From: Qipengyuania sediminis
Lineage (GTDB): Bacteria; Pseudomonadota; Alphaproteobacteria; Sphingomonadales; Sphingomonadaceae
Length of the DNA: 64,000 nt
Assembly (NCBI RefSeq): GCF_004358425.1
Contig: NZ_CP037948.1
Span: 2,252,001-2,316,000, forward strand
Direction of reading: 5' to 3'
The translations under genes and the position numbers were made by a program. Of this stretch, positions 16,350 to 25,253 are shown in pieces (the stretch's first letter is position 1; each line of letters starts with the position of its first letter). The notes below the pieces were generated by a model. It ran no database searches. It had not been told where the DNA came from and saw only the letters and a list, made by a program, of their open reading frames with translations.

Positions 16350-17074
16350 GGGACGCGCTCCACCTTCTTCCGGCGCTTGGGGAAGGCGTAGAACAGTAGC
16401 CAGATGCCGGACAGCGCCATCATGACCGCCCCCCAGGTGAAGACCCGCAGAAGCGAATTGTTGACGTTTTCCCTCTCGTCGTAGTCCATGATGTGGAGCA
16501 TCCAGACGAAGTCGAACACGTGCCACAGCTCGTGCCGGCGCGACACGAGTTCGCCGGTGACCGGCGAGAGATAGAAGGTGGGCCGGTTCCAATGGTCGAA
16601 CTCGACCCGCCACAGCGGTGCCTTCCGACCCCGGATTTCCCCTGGAACCTCGCTGATGAGCTGCGCCGAGACGACGGGCTCTGAGCCCGTGTAGTAGGAC
16701 GACGCAAGCTCCTTGATCCGCTGCTCGTCCGGGCGCGCGAGTGCCGCGGAGGAGGAAGCCGAGAAGGCGCTCTCGCCCGTCGGACCGTCGGTGACGTAGA
16801 GCGGCTGGCCATCCACCCATGCCAGTCGGACCACTTCCGCCCGTTCCCTCGCGGCAAGCTCAAGCGGGTTCTGTATGGCGTCCGCGCTCACACTGGTATC
16901 CGCGGGCTCGCGGACGAGGTGGTCGCCGTGGATTGTATCGATGTGCACGACGGTCATGTAGAGACCACCCAGCGACCAGACGACGACCTGCAGACCGATG
17001 AGGAGCCCCAGCCATTTGTGGGTTTTTCGAGCGAGGACCGGGTAGCGAACCTTCACCCCACCGCCTCCAGACAT
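16346..17074 (-). CDS. PepSY-associated membrane protein (first of pair)
   Basis: 242 residues from the ATG at 17074, which lies inside the 3' end of the ferritin-like gene. The layout is the same as its neighbour: helix ARKTHKWLGLLIGLQVVVWS, periplasmic part with APLWRVEFDHWNRPTFYLSP and VTGELVSRRHELWHVFDFVW, then a last helix. The pair share the HKW...GL and ELW-x-FDF/WDFF patterns, so they are an old duplication. They probably form a heterodimer in the membrane, possibly for metal or electron transfer; this is inference. Confidence 0.8.
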   Translation of the reverse strand: MSGGGGVKVRYPVLARKTHKWLGLLIGLQVVVWSLGGLYMTVVHIDTIHGDHLVREPADTSVSADAIQNPLELAARERAEVVRLAWVDGQPLYVTDGPTGESAFSASSSAALARPDEQRIKELASSYYTGSEPVVSAQLISEVPGEIRGRKAPLWRVEFDHWNRPTFYLSPVTGELVSRRHELWHVFDFVWMLHIMDYDERENVNNSLLRVFTWGAVMMALSGIWLLFYAFPKRRKKVERVP

Positions 17075-17754
17075 CTGCGCTGAGACGGGCGCGGAGGACC
17101 CTCGGTGGACTCTTCGGCCGCGTCCGCCCAGCGGGCCCGCCGGTCGAGCCGCGGGTTGAGGAACACCAGCGGCAGCTTGAAGAGCAGCAGCTCCGAGTGA
17201 ACGATGCGATCTACGAGCCTCTCTCGGCGAGCGGGGCGCACACGCCCGTGCTCGCCCAGCCATCCCTCGTAGGGCGCCCAATGGCTGGGCTCATCCTCAA
17301 GGATGATGCGGAATATCCGGGTGAGCACGGAATCCTTCAGCACGATCGGATTCCTCAGCAGGGCCTGCACTGTCCGGTGGCCGCGACGCTCCGTGAGCGA
17401 GATGACGCGGCAGAGCTTCTCGAAGAGCTCGTCGCTATCGACCACGGCCTGGGTATCCAGCTCATCGATCGACTTTCGGAAGACGAGTTCGATGAAGCGG
17501 TCGATGTGGCCGAACGCGCGGTCCAGGGCGAAGGGCATGACGCCGCGAAGCTCGAACCACCGCCGAAACATCACGTAGTGCTTGCGTTCGTCCGCCCGGT
17601 GCTGCGCGATCGCCGCGATCAGTGTCCGATCGTCGGGATATTTCATGCGCACCGCTTCGAGCACCCGGTCGATTGCCGTATACCCCCGGTGCTCGTTGTA
17701 GATGTATATCGAGCCGAGCACGTCCAGATAGCGGCGAGCGAACCAGGCGACCAT
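17053..17754 (-). CDS. Ferritin-like (di-iron fold) protein
   Basis: 233 residues, mostly helical. Candidate di-iron ligands are E21 (YNEHRGY), E56 and H59 (ADERKHY) and a later Glu/His pair (ILEDEPSHWAPY, residues ~150-160), the spacing expected of a ferritin-like four-helix bundle. The C-terminal ~50 residues are Arg-rich and irregular. The role could be oxidation or radical chemistry; the substrate is unknown. It is the first gene of an apparent operon with the two PepSY proteins. Confidence 0.7.
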   Translation of the reverse strand: MVAWFARRYLDVLGSIYIYNEHRGYTAIDRVLEAVRMKYPDDRTLIAAIAQHRADERKHYVMFRRWFELRGVMPFALDRAFGHIDRFIELVFRKSIDELDTQAVVDSDELFEKLCRVISLTERRGHRTVQALLRNPIVLKDSVLTRIFRIILEDEPSHWAPYEGWLGEHGRVRPARRERLVDRIVHSELLLFKLPLVFLNPRLDRRARWADAAEESTEGPPRPSQRRCLEAVG

Positions 17755-17921
17755 GCTTATCCCCCATTGGCGCCGTGCGCCGTTTCTGACCTAGACCCGC
17801 ATCGCGCTGGATGGACTTCAATGACCCATCGGATTGGCGGCGCTTCCGGGGCCGACGAGGACGAGACGTCTCGCCCCCGCGCTGGGCTCCGTCGGAAGAG
17901 CGCCGCCGTGCCGAAGATTGA

Positions 17922-18722
17922 TCAGCAGTGACCCGCTGCCCGGTGCTCGGGCGAACAGGTTGATGATGCCTTGGGCTCAGCGGTCGGCTCCGCTGTGGGT
18001 TTCGCTGCAGCCGGCTTGGGGGGAGTGGGCTTCGCTGATGCCGGCTTCGGCGCTGCGGGACCGGCGGCCGTCGTCGATGCGGGTGGGACGGGTGTCGCAT
18101 CCGCCTGCATCGTCATCGGTTCGCCGCGCTGCATGGCCTCTACCATGGCGACTTCCTTGAGCTGCTCGGCGCGCGTCTCCTCGATCTGCGTGCGCACCGC
18201 GCCGGTCGCCCCGTTGGCGAGGGCAATGTCGGACATCGCGACGGCGCCGCGGTGATGGGCCAGCATCTTGGCCAGATAGGCTTCGGACGGAGTGGCCCCG
18301 GACGCCGCCATCATCCCCTCGTGCATCTTGCTCATCGCGGGCTGGTAGAGCGCCGCGCTGTCGGCGTTTGCGGCGCCGTTTCGAGCAAGCGCCTTCAGGG
18401 CCTCGATCTCGGCACCCTGGTTGTCGATCGTCATCTGCGCCATCTTCGCGACACCGGCGGTCGGCTCGAGGCCCAGCACCACCTTCGACATATCGATGGC
18501 GCCCTGGTGGTGCGCGATCATCTTCTTGACCCAGGTATCGGCGGCGTCGATGCCGACCGCGTCCTTCATCGCCGTGTCCATGGCCATCTCGGACTCCGCG
18601 AACGGTCCATCCATCTTCATCTCCGCCGCCGGCGCCGTGTCATTGGCGGGCTGGTCGGCACTTCCGCACGCGCTCAGCGCTGCGAGCAGGGCAAGCGCGC
18701 TCAATCCGGTAAGTCTGTTCAT
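17922..18722 (-). CDS. DUF305 lipoprotein with C-terminal Cys/His copper-type motif
   Basis: 266 residues. The signal ends LLAALSACGS, a lipobox with Cys19. Two DUF305 units follow, each with a Met/His site: KKMIAHHQGAIDMSKVVL and AKMLAHHRGAVAMSDIAL. A Pro/Ala/Lys linker (residues ~205-250) leads to CSPEHRAAGHC at the very C-terminus. That ending is the same CxPEHxAxGHC motif repeated five times in CopB of this operon. DUF305 proteins fold like ferritins and are often found with copper genes. It is probably a periplasmic Cu binder or carrier. Confidence 0.85.
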   Translation of the reverse strand: MNRLTGLSALALLAALSACGSADQPANDTAPAAEMKMDGPFAESEMAMDTAMKDAVGIDAADTWVKKMIAHHQGAIDMSKVVLGLEPTAGVAKMAQMTIDNQGAEIEALKALARNGAANADSAALYQPAMSKMHEGMMAASGATPSEAYLAKMLAHHRGAVAMSDIALANGATGAVRTQIEETRAEQLKEVAMVEAMQRGEPMTMQADATPVPPASTTAAGPAAPKPASAKPTPPKPAAAKPTAEPTAEPKASSTCSPEHRAAGHC

Positions 18723-18753
18723 CGGTTCTCTCCTGGTTTCTGGGTGTTGGTTG

Positions 18754-19233
18754 TCAGAGGCGGTCCATGATCCGCTTCATCTGGTCGATTTCCTGCTTCT
18801 GGGCCTGGACGATCTCGCCGCAGAGACGGCGCAGTTCGGGATCGGTTATCTTCGCTTCCTCGCACATCAGGATCGCACCCGAGTGATGGGGGATCATCGA
18901 GCGGAGGAACTGGTCGTCTCCGACCAGGCTCTGCTGGCGGATGCCCAGCAGCGAGAGGACGAAGATCGCCGCGAAGGCGATGTAGAGCGCGGCATTGAGC
19001 TTTCGGTTGCCATACATGCCGCCCATCGTCGCCAGCATGACCGCGCCCATCGGCGCCCACATGACCAGCGCCATGTAGAAGAAGTTGATGTTCTGGATGA
19101 ACTCGCCCCAGGTCCAGATCATCGCGAACATCGCGAGATACATGACCACAAGGCTGAGCCCGAGGTTTACGGCCAGCATCACGTAGGCGTTCGAGCCGCC
19201 CCCGTGGTGCCCTGACTTCGCATGGTCTTCCAT
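18754..19233 (-). CDS. DUF305 membrane protein
   Basis: 159 residues. An N-terminal His patch (MEDHAKSGHHGGG) leads into three to four membrane helices (residues ~17-110), then a DUF305 helix FLRSMIPHHSGAILMCEEAK with its conserved His pair, Met and an added Cys. A soluble helical end follows. Likely holds copper at the membrane surface. It lies between the DUF2231 gene (12 bases) and the DUF305 lipoprotein gene (31 bases). Confidence 0.85.
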   Translation of the reverse strand: MEDHAKSGHHGGGSNAYVMLAVNLGLSLVVMYLAMFAMIWTWGEFIQNINFFYMALVMWAPMGAVMLATMGGMYGNRKLNAALYIAFAAIFVLSLLGIRQQSLVGDDQFLRSMIPHHSGAILMCEEAKITDPELRRLCGEIVQAQKQEIDQMKRIMDRL

Positions 19234-19244
19234 CTAGGGTCTCC

Positions 19245-19934
19245 TTACCAGTTGAGGTGGTCCACGCCGTGCACCAGCGCGCCGCCGAACCAGCCCTGCA
19301 CCAGGATGGCGGCGGTCAGGACCGACAGACCGATGATCATGGCCGTGCCGCGATCCTGCTCAGGTCGTCTTAGCGCGAACACGCCCAGCGCGATTGCGCC
19401 CAAGCCTATGCCGGTGCCTAGCCAGCGGTGGCTCTGCGTGAGCCAGTCGTCGGCCCCGAGAGCGAACCCTCCGCTCAGCCAGCCCGAGAGCATGGCGAAC
19501 GGGGCGGTAACGCCTGCGGTCACGACAAGGAACTGAACAGGCTTGGCAAAGCCGGGCTTCCTGCGGCCGACAATGGCGGTGAAGAGCGCCGCCGGGATGA
19601 AGGCGATCGGGAAATGCACCAGCATCGGATGGAAGCGGCCCAGCCAGTCCAGCAGTCGGGCTGCGAACCCCTGGGGCGGATCTTCCGCCTTGACCATGCC
19701 GGGCACCACCGCGGCATGCCCTGGCATCGTCATGTCGTGCGCCGTGGTCTCCGTCTGCGGGGATCTCGCGGCAGCGGCGCGCTGAGCCTCGAGTTGCGCC
19801 GCCTCCTGCTTGGCCTTGTGATCCTTGTGTGCCGAGGCCGGGGCGGCTGGCATCGACAGCACTGCGATGGCCGCCACAACGGCAAGCACGGGTCGTGCGA
19901 GCCATGCTAGCGGGCGTTGGATGAGTGGCGCCAT
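19245..19934 (-). CDS. DUF2231 membrane protein
   Basis: 229 residues. A signal-like start ends at ASAHKDHKAKQ, then a His/Met patch (AHDMTMPGHAAVVPGM), then four helices beginning FHPMLVHFPIAFIPAALF, the DUF2231 signature. Two of the membrane His residues could bind heme or metal. The function is unknown, but it is encoded in the copper operon with only a few bases on either side. Confidence 0.8.
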   Translation of the reverse strand: MAPLIQRPLAWLARPVLAVVAAIAVLSMPAAPASAHKDHKAKQEAAQLEAQRAAAARSPQTETTAHDMTMPGHAAVVPGMVKAEDPPQGFAARLLDWLGRFHPMLVHFPIAFIPAALFTAIVGRRKPGFAKPVQFLVVTAGVTAPFAMLSGWLSGGFALGADDWLTQSHRWLGTGIGLGAIALGVFALRRPEQDRGTAMIIGLSVLTAAILVQGWFGGALVHGVDHLNW

Positions 19935-19935
19935 C

Positions 19936-20430
19936 TCAGGCCCCCTTCGGATTGCGGGCCGAGCCGTGCATGACGAGGATCTTCCATCCGTCCTCGGTCC
20001 GGGTGAGGACGCTGGTCGCGACGCCCTTGCGCATCGCGACCTCGCCGACCTTGGGGTCGATGCGGTAGTTGTAGGTCTCGGTGGCGAGCGCGAGATCGCC
20101 CTCGATGCGCACCGCTACCTTGTAGTCCGAGAACGCGAATGCGCGAAACGCCGCGAGTTCGGGCGCCAGGTGGTGTGCGAGATACTCCTTGTAGGTGCCT
20201 TCGACCCCGCCTGTCTCGAACACTGCGGAGTCCTCGGTGAACAGCCCCTCCGTGCCTGTCGCATCCAGCCGCTCGATCGCGGACTTGTAGCGCGCCAGCA
20301 CCGCCCGAACGGCGTTCTCGTCTGCATTGTTCGAAGCCGGCTGCGCCCCCACCGGCGGGGCGTGCGTGGTATGTTGTTCGGCTGCGGCCTGTGTTGCAAG
20401 CGCGGCAGCGATTATAGTGGTGATCAGCAT
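19936..20430 (-). CDS. Exported NTF2/SnoaL-like protein
   Basis: 164 residues from the ATG at 20430. A short signal (MLITTIIAAALATQAAAEQ) precedes an NTF2-like cone fold: ENAVRAVLARYKSAIERLD, FTEDSAVFETGG, then VLTRTEDGWKILVMHGS. Its stop is one base from the DUF2231 start. Its role in copper handling is unknown; similar proteins occur in sphingomonad copper operons. A longer frame to 20550 overlaps copB and is rejected. Confidence 0.75.
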   Translation of the reverse strand: MLITTIIAAALATQAAAEQHTTHAPPVGAQPASNNADENAVRAVLARYKSAIERLDATGTEGLFTEDSAVFETGGVEGTYKEYLAHHLAPELAAFRAFAFSDYKVAVRIEGDLALATETYNYRIDPKVGEVAMRKGVATSVLTRTEDGWKILVMHGSARNPKGA

Positions 20431-20443
20431 TCTTCCTCCCCCC

Positions 20444-21712
20444 TCAAAACCAGGCCCGGATGCCGGCGAGGAAGCTCCAGCCGCCGGTTGCCTCGCCGTC
20501 ATCGCGCAGGAAATCGCGTGTCCGGCCGAAGGCGCGCTCGTATTGGACACCGATGTAGGGGGCGAACTCGCGCGCTATATCGTAGCGCAGCCTCACGCCG
20601 ATCTCGGCATCGCTGAGGCCCGCGCCCACACCAATGTCCTCACTATCCTGCACGGCGAAGTTGAGCTCGGCGCGCGGCTGCAGGATCAGCTTCTGCGTGA
20701 TGCGCTGATCGTAGTAGCCCTCCAGCCGGCCCATGAGCTCGCCCCGGTCGGACAGGAACAGCGCGCCCTCGACATCGAAGAAACCGGGCGCCAGCCCTTC
20801 GAATCCGACCGTGGCGTAGACTCGCGACGGATCGGGCTGGAAGTCGTAGCGGACGCCGGCCTGCAGGTCGAAGTAAGGCCCGATGGCGCGGCTGTAGAGC
20901 GCCTGGACCTCGGCGGATTCGACGCCGCCGCCGAACTCGCCTTCGCCCTCCGTCTTTACCACCAGCCGATTTATGTCCCCGCCATACCAGGCCTCGCCGC
21001 CCCATTCGTAGGCGTCGCGTCCGTCCTTGATCTTCACCTCGGCGATGTCGAGGATCGCCATCCCGAAGTTCTGGCCGCCGTGATGGAGTGAGAGATGGTG
21101 GCGCCCCATTCCCATGGCCGACGGGCCGTAGATGGCGTCCGCGGCATGATCCGTGGGAATGGGTGGAGCGGAACCGGTTCCGGCAGGCAGGTCGGTGCCT
21201 TCGGGAGCGGTGGCTGCCGACGGTGTGCAGTGACCCATGGCCGCGTGCTCCGGCGCGCATGCCGGCTCCGGTGCGGGCGCGCGTGCCGGAATAGTGCAGT
21301 GGCCCATGGCTGCATGCTCCGGTGAGCAGGTAGACGGGGCCGGCTGTGCGGGCGGCGGCGTGACCGGGGCGGGAGCGGGGAGCGTGCAATGTCCCATCGC
21401 AGCGTGCTCCGGGAGACACGCGGGCTGAGCCGAGGGCGCGGAGCGCGGGGGAGCCACGGCCGTCCGATCCGCCGGCAACACGCAGTGGCCCATCGCGGCA
21501 TGCTCGGGCGAGCACGACGATGCTGGCGCTGGCTTTGGCGGGGCAGCCGGTGCCTGCACGGCCGGCAGCTTGCAGTGCCCCATGGCGGCATGTTCCGGGG
21601 TGCAGGTGTTGCCGGCGACGGGCGCGGACGGCTCAGCCTGCGTCTGTGCTGCCGCGGGCACACTCGCGAAGGCCGCCAGGGCAAGTAGCGGCAGCTTGTG
21701 GAATGAAGTCAT
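20444..21712 (-). CDS. copB: Copper resistance outer-membrane protein CopB, with five CxPEHAAMGHC repeats
   Basis: 422 residues. After the signal (ending ASVPAAAQT) come five copies of C-[TSLA]-PEHAAMGHC in the first ~165 residues, at spacings of about 25-31 residues with Pro/Ala linkers. Then follows the CopB beta-barrel, from about MGMGRHHLSLHH to the terminal FLAGIRAWF. The barrel end in Trp-Phe is typical of outer-membrane proteins. It works with CopA in periplasmic copper tolerance. The ATG overlaps the copA stop as ATGA. Confidence 0.93.
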   Translation of the reverse strand: MTSFHKLPLLALAAFASVPAAAQTQAEPSAPVAGNTCTPEHAAMGHCKLPAVQAPAAPPKPAPASSCSPEHAAMGHCVLPADRTAVAPPRSAPSAQPACLPEHAAMGHCTLPAPAPVTPPPAQPAPSTCSPEHAAMGHCTIPARAPAPEPACAPEHAAMGHCTPSAATAPEGTDLPAGTGSAPPIPTDHAADAIYGPSAMGMGRHHLSLHHGGQNFGMAILDIAEVKIKDGRDAYEWGGEAWYGGDINRLVVKTEGEGEFGGGVESAEVQALYSRAIGPYFDLQAGVRYDFQPDPSRVYATVGFEGLAPGFFDVEGALFLSDRGELMGRLEGYYDQRITQKLILQPRAELNFAVQDSEDIGVGAGLSDAEIGVRLRYDIAREFAPYIGVQYERAFGRTRDFLRDDGEATGGWSFLAGIRAWF

Positions 21713-23712
21713 TGGGCGCCTCCCTCGGCGGAGCGGACGGTGACGACGCGCATCATCCCGGCGGTCATGTGGTAGAGATTGTGGCAGTGGAACGCCCAGT
21801 CGCCCTTCGCGTCGAGGGTGACGTCGAAGGTCGCGGTCCCGCCCGGCTGGACGTTCACGGTATGCTTGCGCGGCGAATGTGCGCCGTGGCCCGTGACCAG
21901 CTCGAAGAAGTGCCCGTGCAGGTGGATCGGGTGTTGCATCATCGTGTCGTTGACGAGCCGCACCCGCACGCGCTCGTTGTGGCGGAACGGGATCGGCTCG
22001 GCCGGCTCGCTCAGCTTCACGCCGTCGAACGACCACATGTAACGCTCCATGTTGCCGGTGAGGTGGATGTCGAGCTGGCGGCTCGGTGCGCGGACATCGG
22101 GATTGCGGTCCAGCGCGATCAGATCGCGGTAGTTCAGCACGCGGTGGCCGACATCCTCGAGCCCAGTGCCGGGATCGCCCATCCGATCGACCGGCATCGG
22201 CGAGATCGTCTGCACTCCAGGGTTCTTGTCGACACCCGGAGCGTTGGCGAATTCGCGCATGCCCATGGAGCCGTGATCCATCGGCGCCGAGGTCTGACCG
22301 GCCGTGGGGGATGCGGGCATCGCATGGCCCATGGCGGCGTGGTCCACGGGCGGGGCGGCCGGTGCTGGTGCCGCAGACGGGCCATGCCCCATCGCCGCAT
22401 GATCCATACCCGCCATTCCCGTGGCCGCGGCCGCCGCAGCGCCGGTCTCCTTCCAGCCGGTCAGCTTCCACAGTTCGCCGGAGGCGTTCTGCTGCGCCGT
22501 CGGATCGATGCCTCTCGCCTTGGCGGGATTGGCGGAGCCGCCGCTCATGCCGCCATGTCCCATCGCGGAATGGTCCATACCGCCCATATCCATGTCGCCC
22601 ATGCCCATGTCCTTCATGGTGAGCAGCGGGCGCGGGCGTAGCGGCGGAACCGGCGCGCTCATGCCTTCACGCGGTGCGAGAGTGGCGCGGCCGAGGCCCG
22701 ACCGGTCGCTCGCCTCGCTGACGAAGCTGTAGGCCCGGTCCTCTGGCGCGACGACGACGTCGTAGGTCTCCGCTGTGCCGATCTGGAACTCGTCGACGAT
22801 CACCGGGCGCACGGCGAGACCATCCGCCTGCACCACCGTCATCGGCAGCCCGGGAATCCGGATGTTGAAGGTGGTCTGCGCCGAGGCGTTGATAATGCGC
22901 AGCCGCACCCGCTCGCCTGGCGTGAACAGGCCGGTCCAGTTGTCGAACGGGCCGAAGCCGTTGATGGTGAAGCTGTAGGTCGAGCCGGTGACGTCCGCGA
23001 TGTCGGCCGCGTCCATCCGCATCTGCGCCCATTCCCAGCGCTCCTTCGCGGTCAAATCCTTGCCTGCCAGTAGGCCGGAAAGTGTCATGCGCTGGCGGTT
23101 GAAGTAGGGACCGCCAATCTGCTTGAGCTTGCGGTAGATGATCGCGCCGGCGAGCGGGCTGTGGTCGGACAGCACCAGCACGTGCTCGCGGTCGTAGGCG
23201 ACCGGATCGGGTCCGGCCGGATCGATCACGATCGGACCATAGACGCCGTCCTCCTCCTGATAGGCGCTGTGGCTGTGATACCAGTAGGTGCCAGCATGGC
23301 TGAGATCGAATTCGTAGTCGAATGTCGAGCGCGGCATGATGCCGGGGAAGCTGACCCCCGGAACTCCGTCCATCTCGAACGGCACCAGTAGCCCGTGCCA
23401 GTGGATCGAGCTTTCTTCGTCGAGCGTGTTCTGGACGCGCAGGCGGACGCGCTGGCCTTCCTTGAGACGGATCAGCGGACCGGGCACGGTGCCGTTGATG
23501 CCGACCGCGCGGCTCACCTTGCCATCGACTTCGACGCTGACCTTGCCGATGGTGAGCGCGATGTCGCTCCCACTGACTGTCGGCAGCGGGCGCACGAGGC
23601 CTTTCGAGAGCGGCTGAGCCCAGGCGGGCAGGGCCTGCGCGAGACCGAAGCCTGCGCCGGATACGGCGGCGGCGCGCAACAGCGCACGCCGTCCGAGGAC
23701 GAGTTCATTCAT
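21709..23712 (-). CDS. copA: CopA-type periplasmic multicopper oxidase
   Basis: 667 residues. A Tat signal (LGRRALLRAAAVSGAGFG) implies export folded with copper. The four copper-site segments are present: SSIHWHGLLVP (~102), GTYWYHSHS, HPIHLHGHFFEL (~592) and HCHNLYHMTAGM (~641). The middle holds Met/His-rich inserts (MGMGDMDMGGMDHSAMGHGG, MDHAAMGHG, VDHAAMGHA, MDHGSMGM) that probably bind Cu(I) for oxidation. It oxidises Cu(I) and sequesters copper in the periplasm. Confidence 0.95.
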   Translation of the reverse strand: MNELVLGRRALLRAAAVSGAGFGLAQALPAWAQPLSKGLVRPLPTVSGSDIALTIGKVSVEVDGKVSRAVGINGTVPGPLIRLKEGQRVRLRVQNTLDEESSIHWHGLLVPFEMDGVPGVSFPGIMPRSTFDYEFDLSHAGTYWYHSHSAYQEEDGVYGPIVIDPAGPDPVAYDREHVLVLSDHSPLAGAIIYRKLKQIGGPYFNRQRMTLSGLLAGKDLTAKERWEWAQMRMDAADIADVTGSTYSFTINGFGPFDNWTGLFTPGERVRLRIINASAQTTFNIRIPGLPMTVVQADGLAVRPVIVDEFQIGTAETYDVVVAPEDRAYSFVSEASDRSGLGRATLAPREGMSAPVPPLRPRPLLTMKDMGMGDMDMGGMDHSAMGHGGMSGGSANPAKARGIDPTAQQNASGELWKLTGWKETGAAAAAATGMAGMDHAAMGHGPSAAPAPAAPPVDHAAMGHAMPASPTAGQTSAPMDHGSMGMREFANAPGVDKNPGVQTISPMPVDRMGDPGTGLEDVGHRVLNYRDLIALDRNPDVRAPSRQLDIHLTGNMERYMWSFDGVKLSEPAEPIPFRHNERVRVRLVNDTMMQHPIHLHGHFFELVTGHGAHSPRKHTVNVQPGGTATFDVTLDAKGDWAFHCHNLYHMTAGMMRVVTVRSAEGGAQ

Positions 23713-23790
23713 CGAAGATTCCTTGGCTCACTGGCGTGAAGACGATCGCCTGCCGGCGGGAGCAACGCCCCCGCCGGCAGTCAATCGTGC

Positions 23791-24030
23791 CTAGTGGTGC
23801 GCGTGACCGTCGGCCGGGGCCGCGGGCGTCATGTCATGCCCTGCGTGCGCGTCCGACGAAGGCGCGTCCGTGCCGCTGGCGGGCTTGGCCGCCATCTTGT
23901 CGCAGCACGCGCACTTGTCCTTCATCTTCTCGCAGCATTCCATCTTCGGCTTCTCCGCGGGAGCAGCCTGGGCGTGCGCGACACCCGGAAGAGCGATCGC
24001 CAGCGCGACCGCGGTCATCAACTTGTTCAT
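23791..24030 (-). CDS. Small exported Cys/His/Met protein of the copper operon
   Basis: 79 residues from the ATG at 24030. A signal peptide (MNKLMTAVALAIALPGVAHAQ) is followed by PKMECCEKMKDKCACCDKMA, five Cys in sixteen residues, then a His/Asp-rich tail (AHAGHDMTP, GHAHH). It looks like a periplasmic Cu(I) buffer. It is not a family I can name. It lies 78 bases before copA. Confidence 0.75.
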   Translation of the reverse strand: MNKLMTAVALAIALPGVAHAQAAPAEKPKMECCEKMKDKCACCDKMAAKPASGTDAPSSDAHAGHDMTPAAPADGHAHH

Positions 24031-24064
24031 TGTCCTAACTCCATGAAATCGAAAAATGACGATT

Positions 24065-24394
24065 TCACGCAAGTTTGGGAGGGGGAGTGGGAAGTTCTGC
24101 CAGAAACGGTTGATGCTTGGTCGGTCGGAAGCCGGCCAGAATGGGTGCATGATAGGGGATCTGCTCGAGCGAAGCCGCGCCGAGCGGCGCAACGACCGAG
24201 CACATCGCGACGCAGCACTGCGTCATCGCACCCGGCAGATCACCCTTGTCGGGGTCCGTGTCGCCGCAGTGCCCTTCCATCGCCATCTCGCGATGGTTCA
24301 TAGGCATTGCCGCCATGGCCATGCCGGACTGCATCGCCACGGGGGCGATCAGCATGGCGAGCGCTGCCAGGATGAGATGGAAACGGCGAAGCAT
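24065..24394 (-). CDS. Small exported Met/Cys/His protein, DUF2946-like
   Basis: 109 residues. A signal helix (ILAALAMLIAPVAMQSGMAMA) leads into AAMPMNHREMAMEGHCGDTD, then MTQCCVAMCSVVAP and a Pro-rich end. Met, His and Cys placement suggests copper binding; a resemblance to DUF2946 is weak. It follows the glutaredoxin-MauE gene by 48 bases. Confidence 0.6.
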   Translation of the reverse strand: MLRRFHLILAALAMLIAPVAMQSGMAMAAMPMNHREMAMEGHCGDTDPDKGDLPGAMTQCCVAMCSVVAPLGAASLEQIPYHAPILAGFRPTKHQPFLAELPTPPPKLA

Positions 24395-24442
24395 CAGGAG
24401 ACTGTCCTAGGCTCGGGCGGAGTGGGGGTCAATTTACTTGCA

Positions 24443-25204
24443 TCAGTGCGCGCCCAATAGCGCCGGCTTGGCCAGCATCCACACGGCCATGGCCACCATC
24501 ATGACGTTCTCGGTCAGCGACACGAAGCCCAGCGGCACCCTGCTGTTGCCGCCGACGCAGGCGCACTTGAGCTCGCGCTTGTCGATGTAAACCGCCTTGA
24601 ACACCGAGACCGCGCCGATGGTGCCGATGAACAGCGCGATGGGGACCGAGAGCCACATCAGAGCGCCCGAGATCATCAGCACGCCCGCCGCGCCCTCCGC
24701 GAAGGGATAGATGCGGCCGTAGGGCACCCACCGGGCCGCGAGCAGATCGTAGTTCAGGAACATGGTCGCGAAGGAATCCACGTCCTTGAGCTTCTGGAGC
24801 GCGAGCAGACACATCGAGAAGGCGATGAACCACTCCGCGGTGCGCATGGTCAGAAGCTCGCCGAGCGAGGCCCAGCTGCCGGCCATCGCCATCGCCGCCG
24901 CCATCGCGAACAGCGCGATCACCGGGGTGTAGGTGACGGCGTCCTTGTCCTTCACCTCCCCGCCGAGGAAGCGGACCAGATCGTCGTGACCGCCGACGCG
25001 CTTTCCATCGATGAATACCTGGGGTGTCGTCGCGACCGCGTGCTCGCCCTTGAACGCATCGGTTTCCTCACGCGACGTGAGGTGGTGGTCCTCGACGGTG
25101 AAGCCTCTCCGCTTCAGGAGGTCGAGCGCCTTGATGCCATATGGGCACGTGTGGCTCGGCATCACCATCCGATAGATCTCGGCGGTCTTGGTCGCGCTGG
25201 CCAT
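24443..25204 (-). CDS. Glutaredoxin-MauE fusion membrane protein
   Basis: 253 residues. Residues ~8-85 form a glutaredoxin fold with active-site-like TCPYGIKALDLL and the cis-Pro region ATTPQVFIDGKRVGG. The active site CPYG keeps only the first Cys (monothiol type). From ~95 onwards come four or five helices of the MauE/DoxX type, ending ELKCACVGGNSRVPLGF, a CxC followed by the usual MauE segment. MauE proteins support disulfide or methylamine dehydrogenase maturation. Here, first in a CueR-controlled operon, it may repair thiols damaged by copper or move Cu(I). Function is inferred. Confidence 0.8.
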   Translation of the reverse strand: MASATKTAEIYRMVMPSHTCPYGIKALDLLKRRGFTVEDHHLTSREETDAFKGEHAVATTPQVFIDGKRVGGHDDLVRFLGGEVKDKDAVTYTPVIALFAMAAAMAMAGSWASLGELLTMRTAEWFIAFSMCLLALQKLKDVDSFATMFLNYDLLAARWVPYGRIYPFAEGAAGVLMISGALMWLSVPIALFIGTIGAVSVFKAVYIDKRELKCACVGGNSRVPLGFVSLTENVMMVAMAVWMLAKPALLGAH

Positions 25205-25253
25205 GATCTGTCCTTCCCGGCCGTGCGGCCTGTCGTTTAGTCCACGCCGAGGT

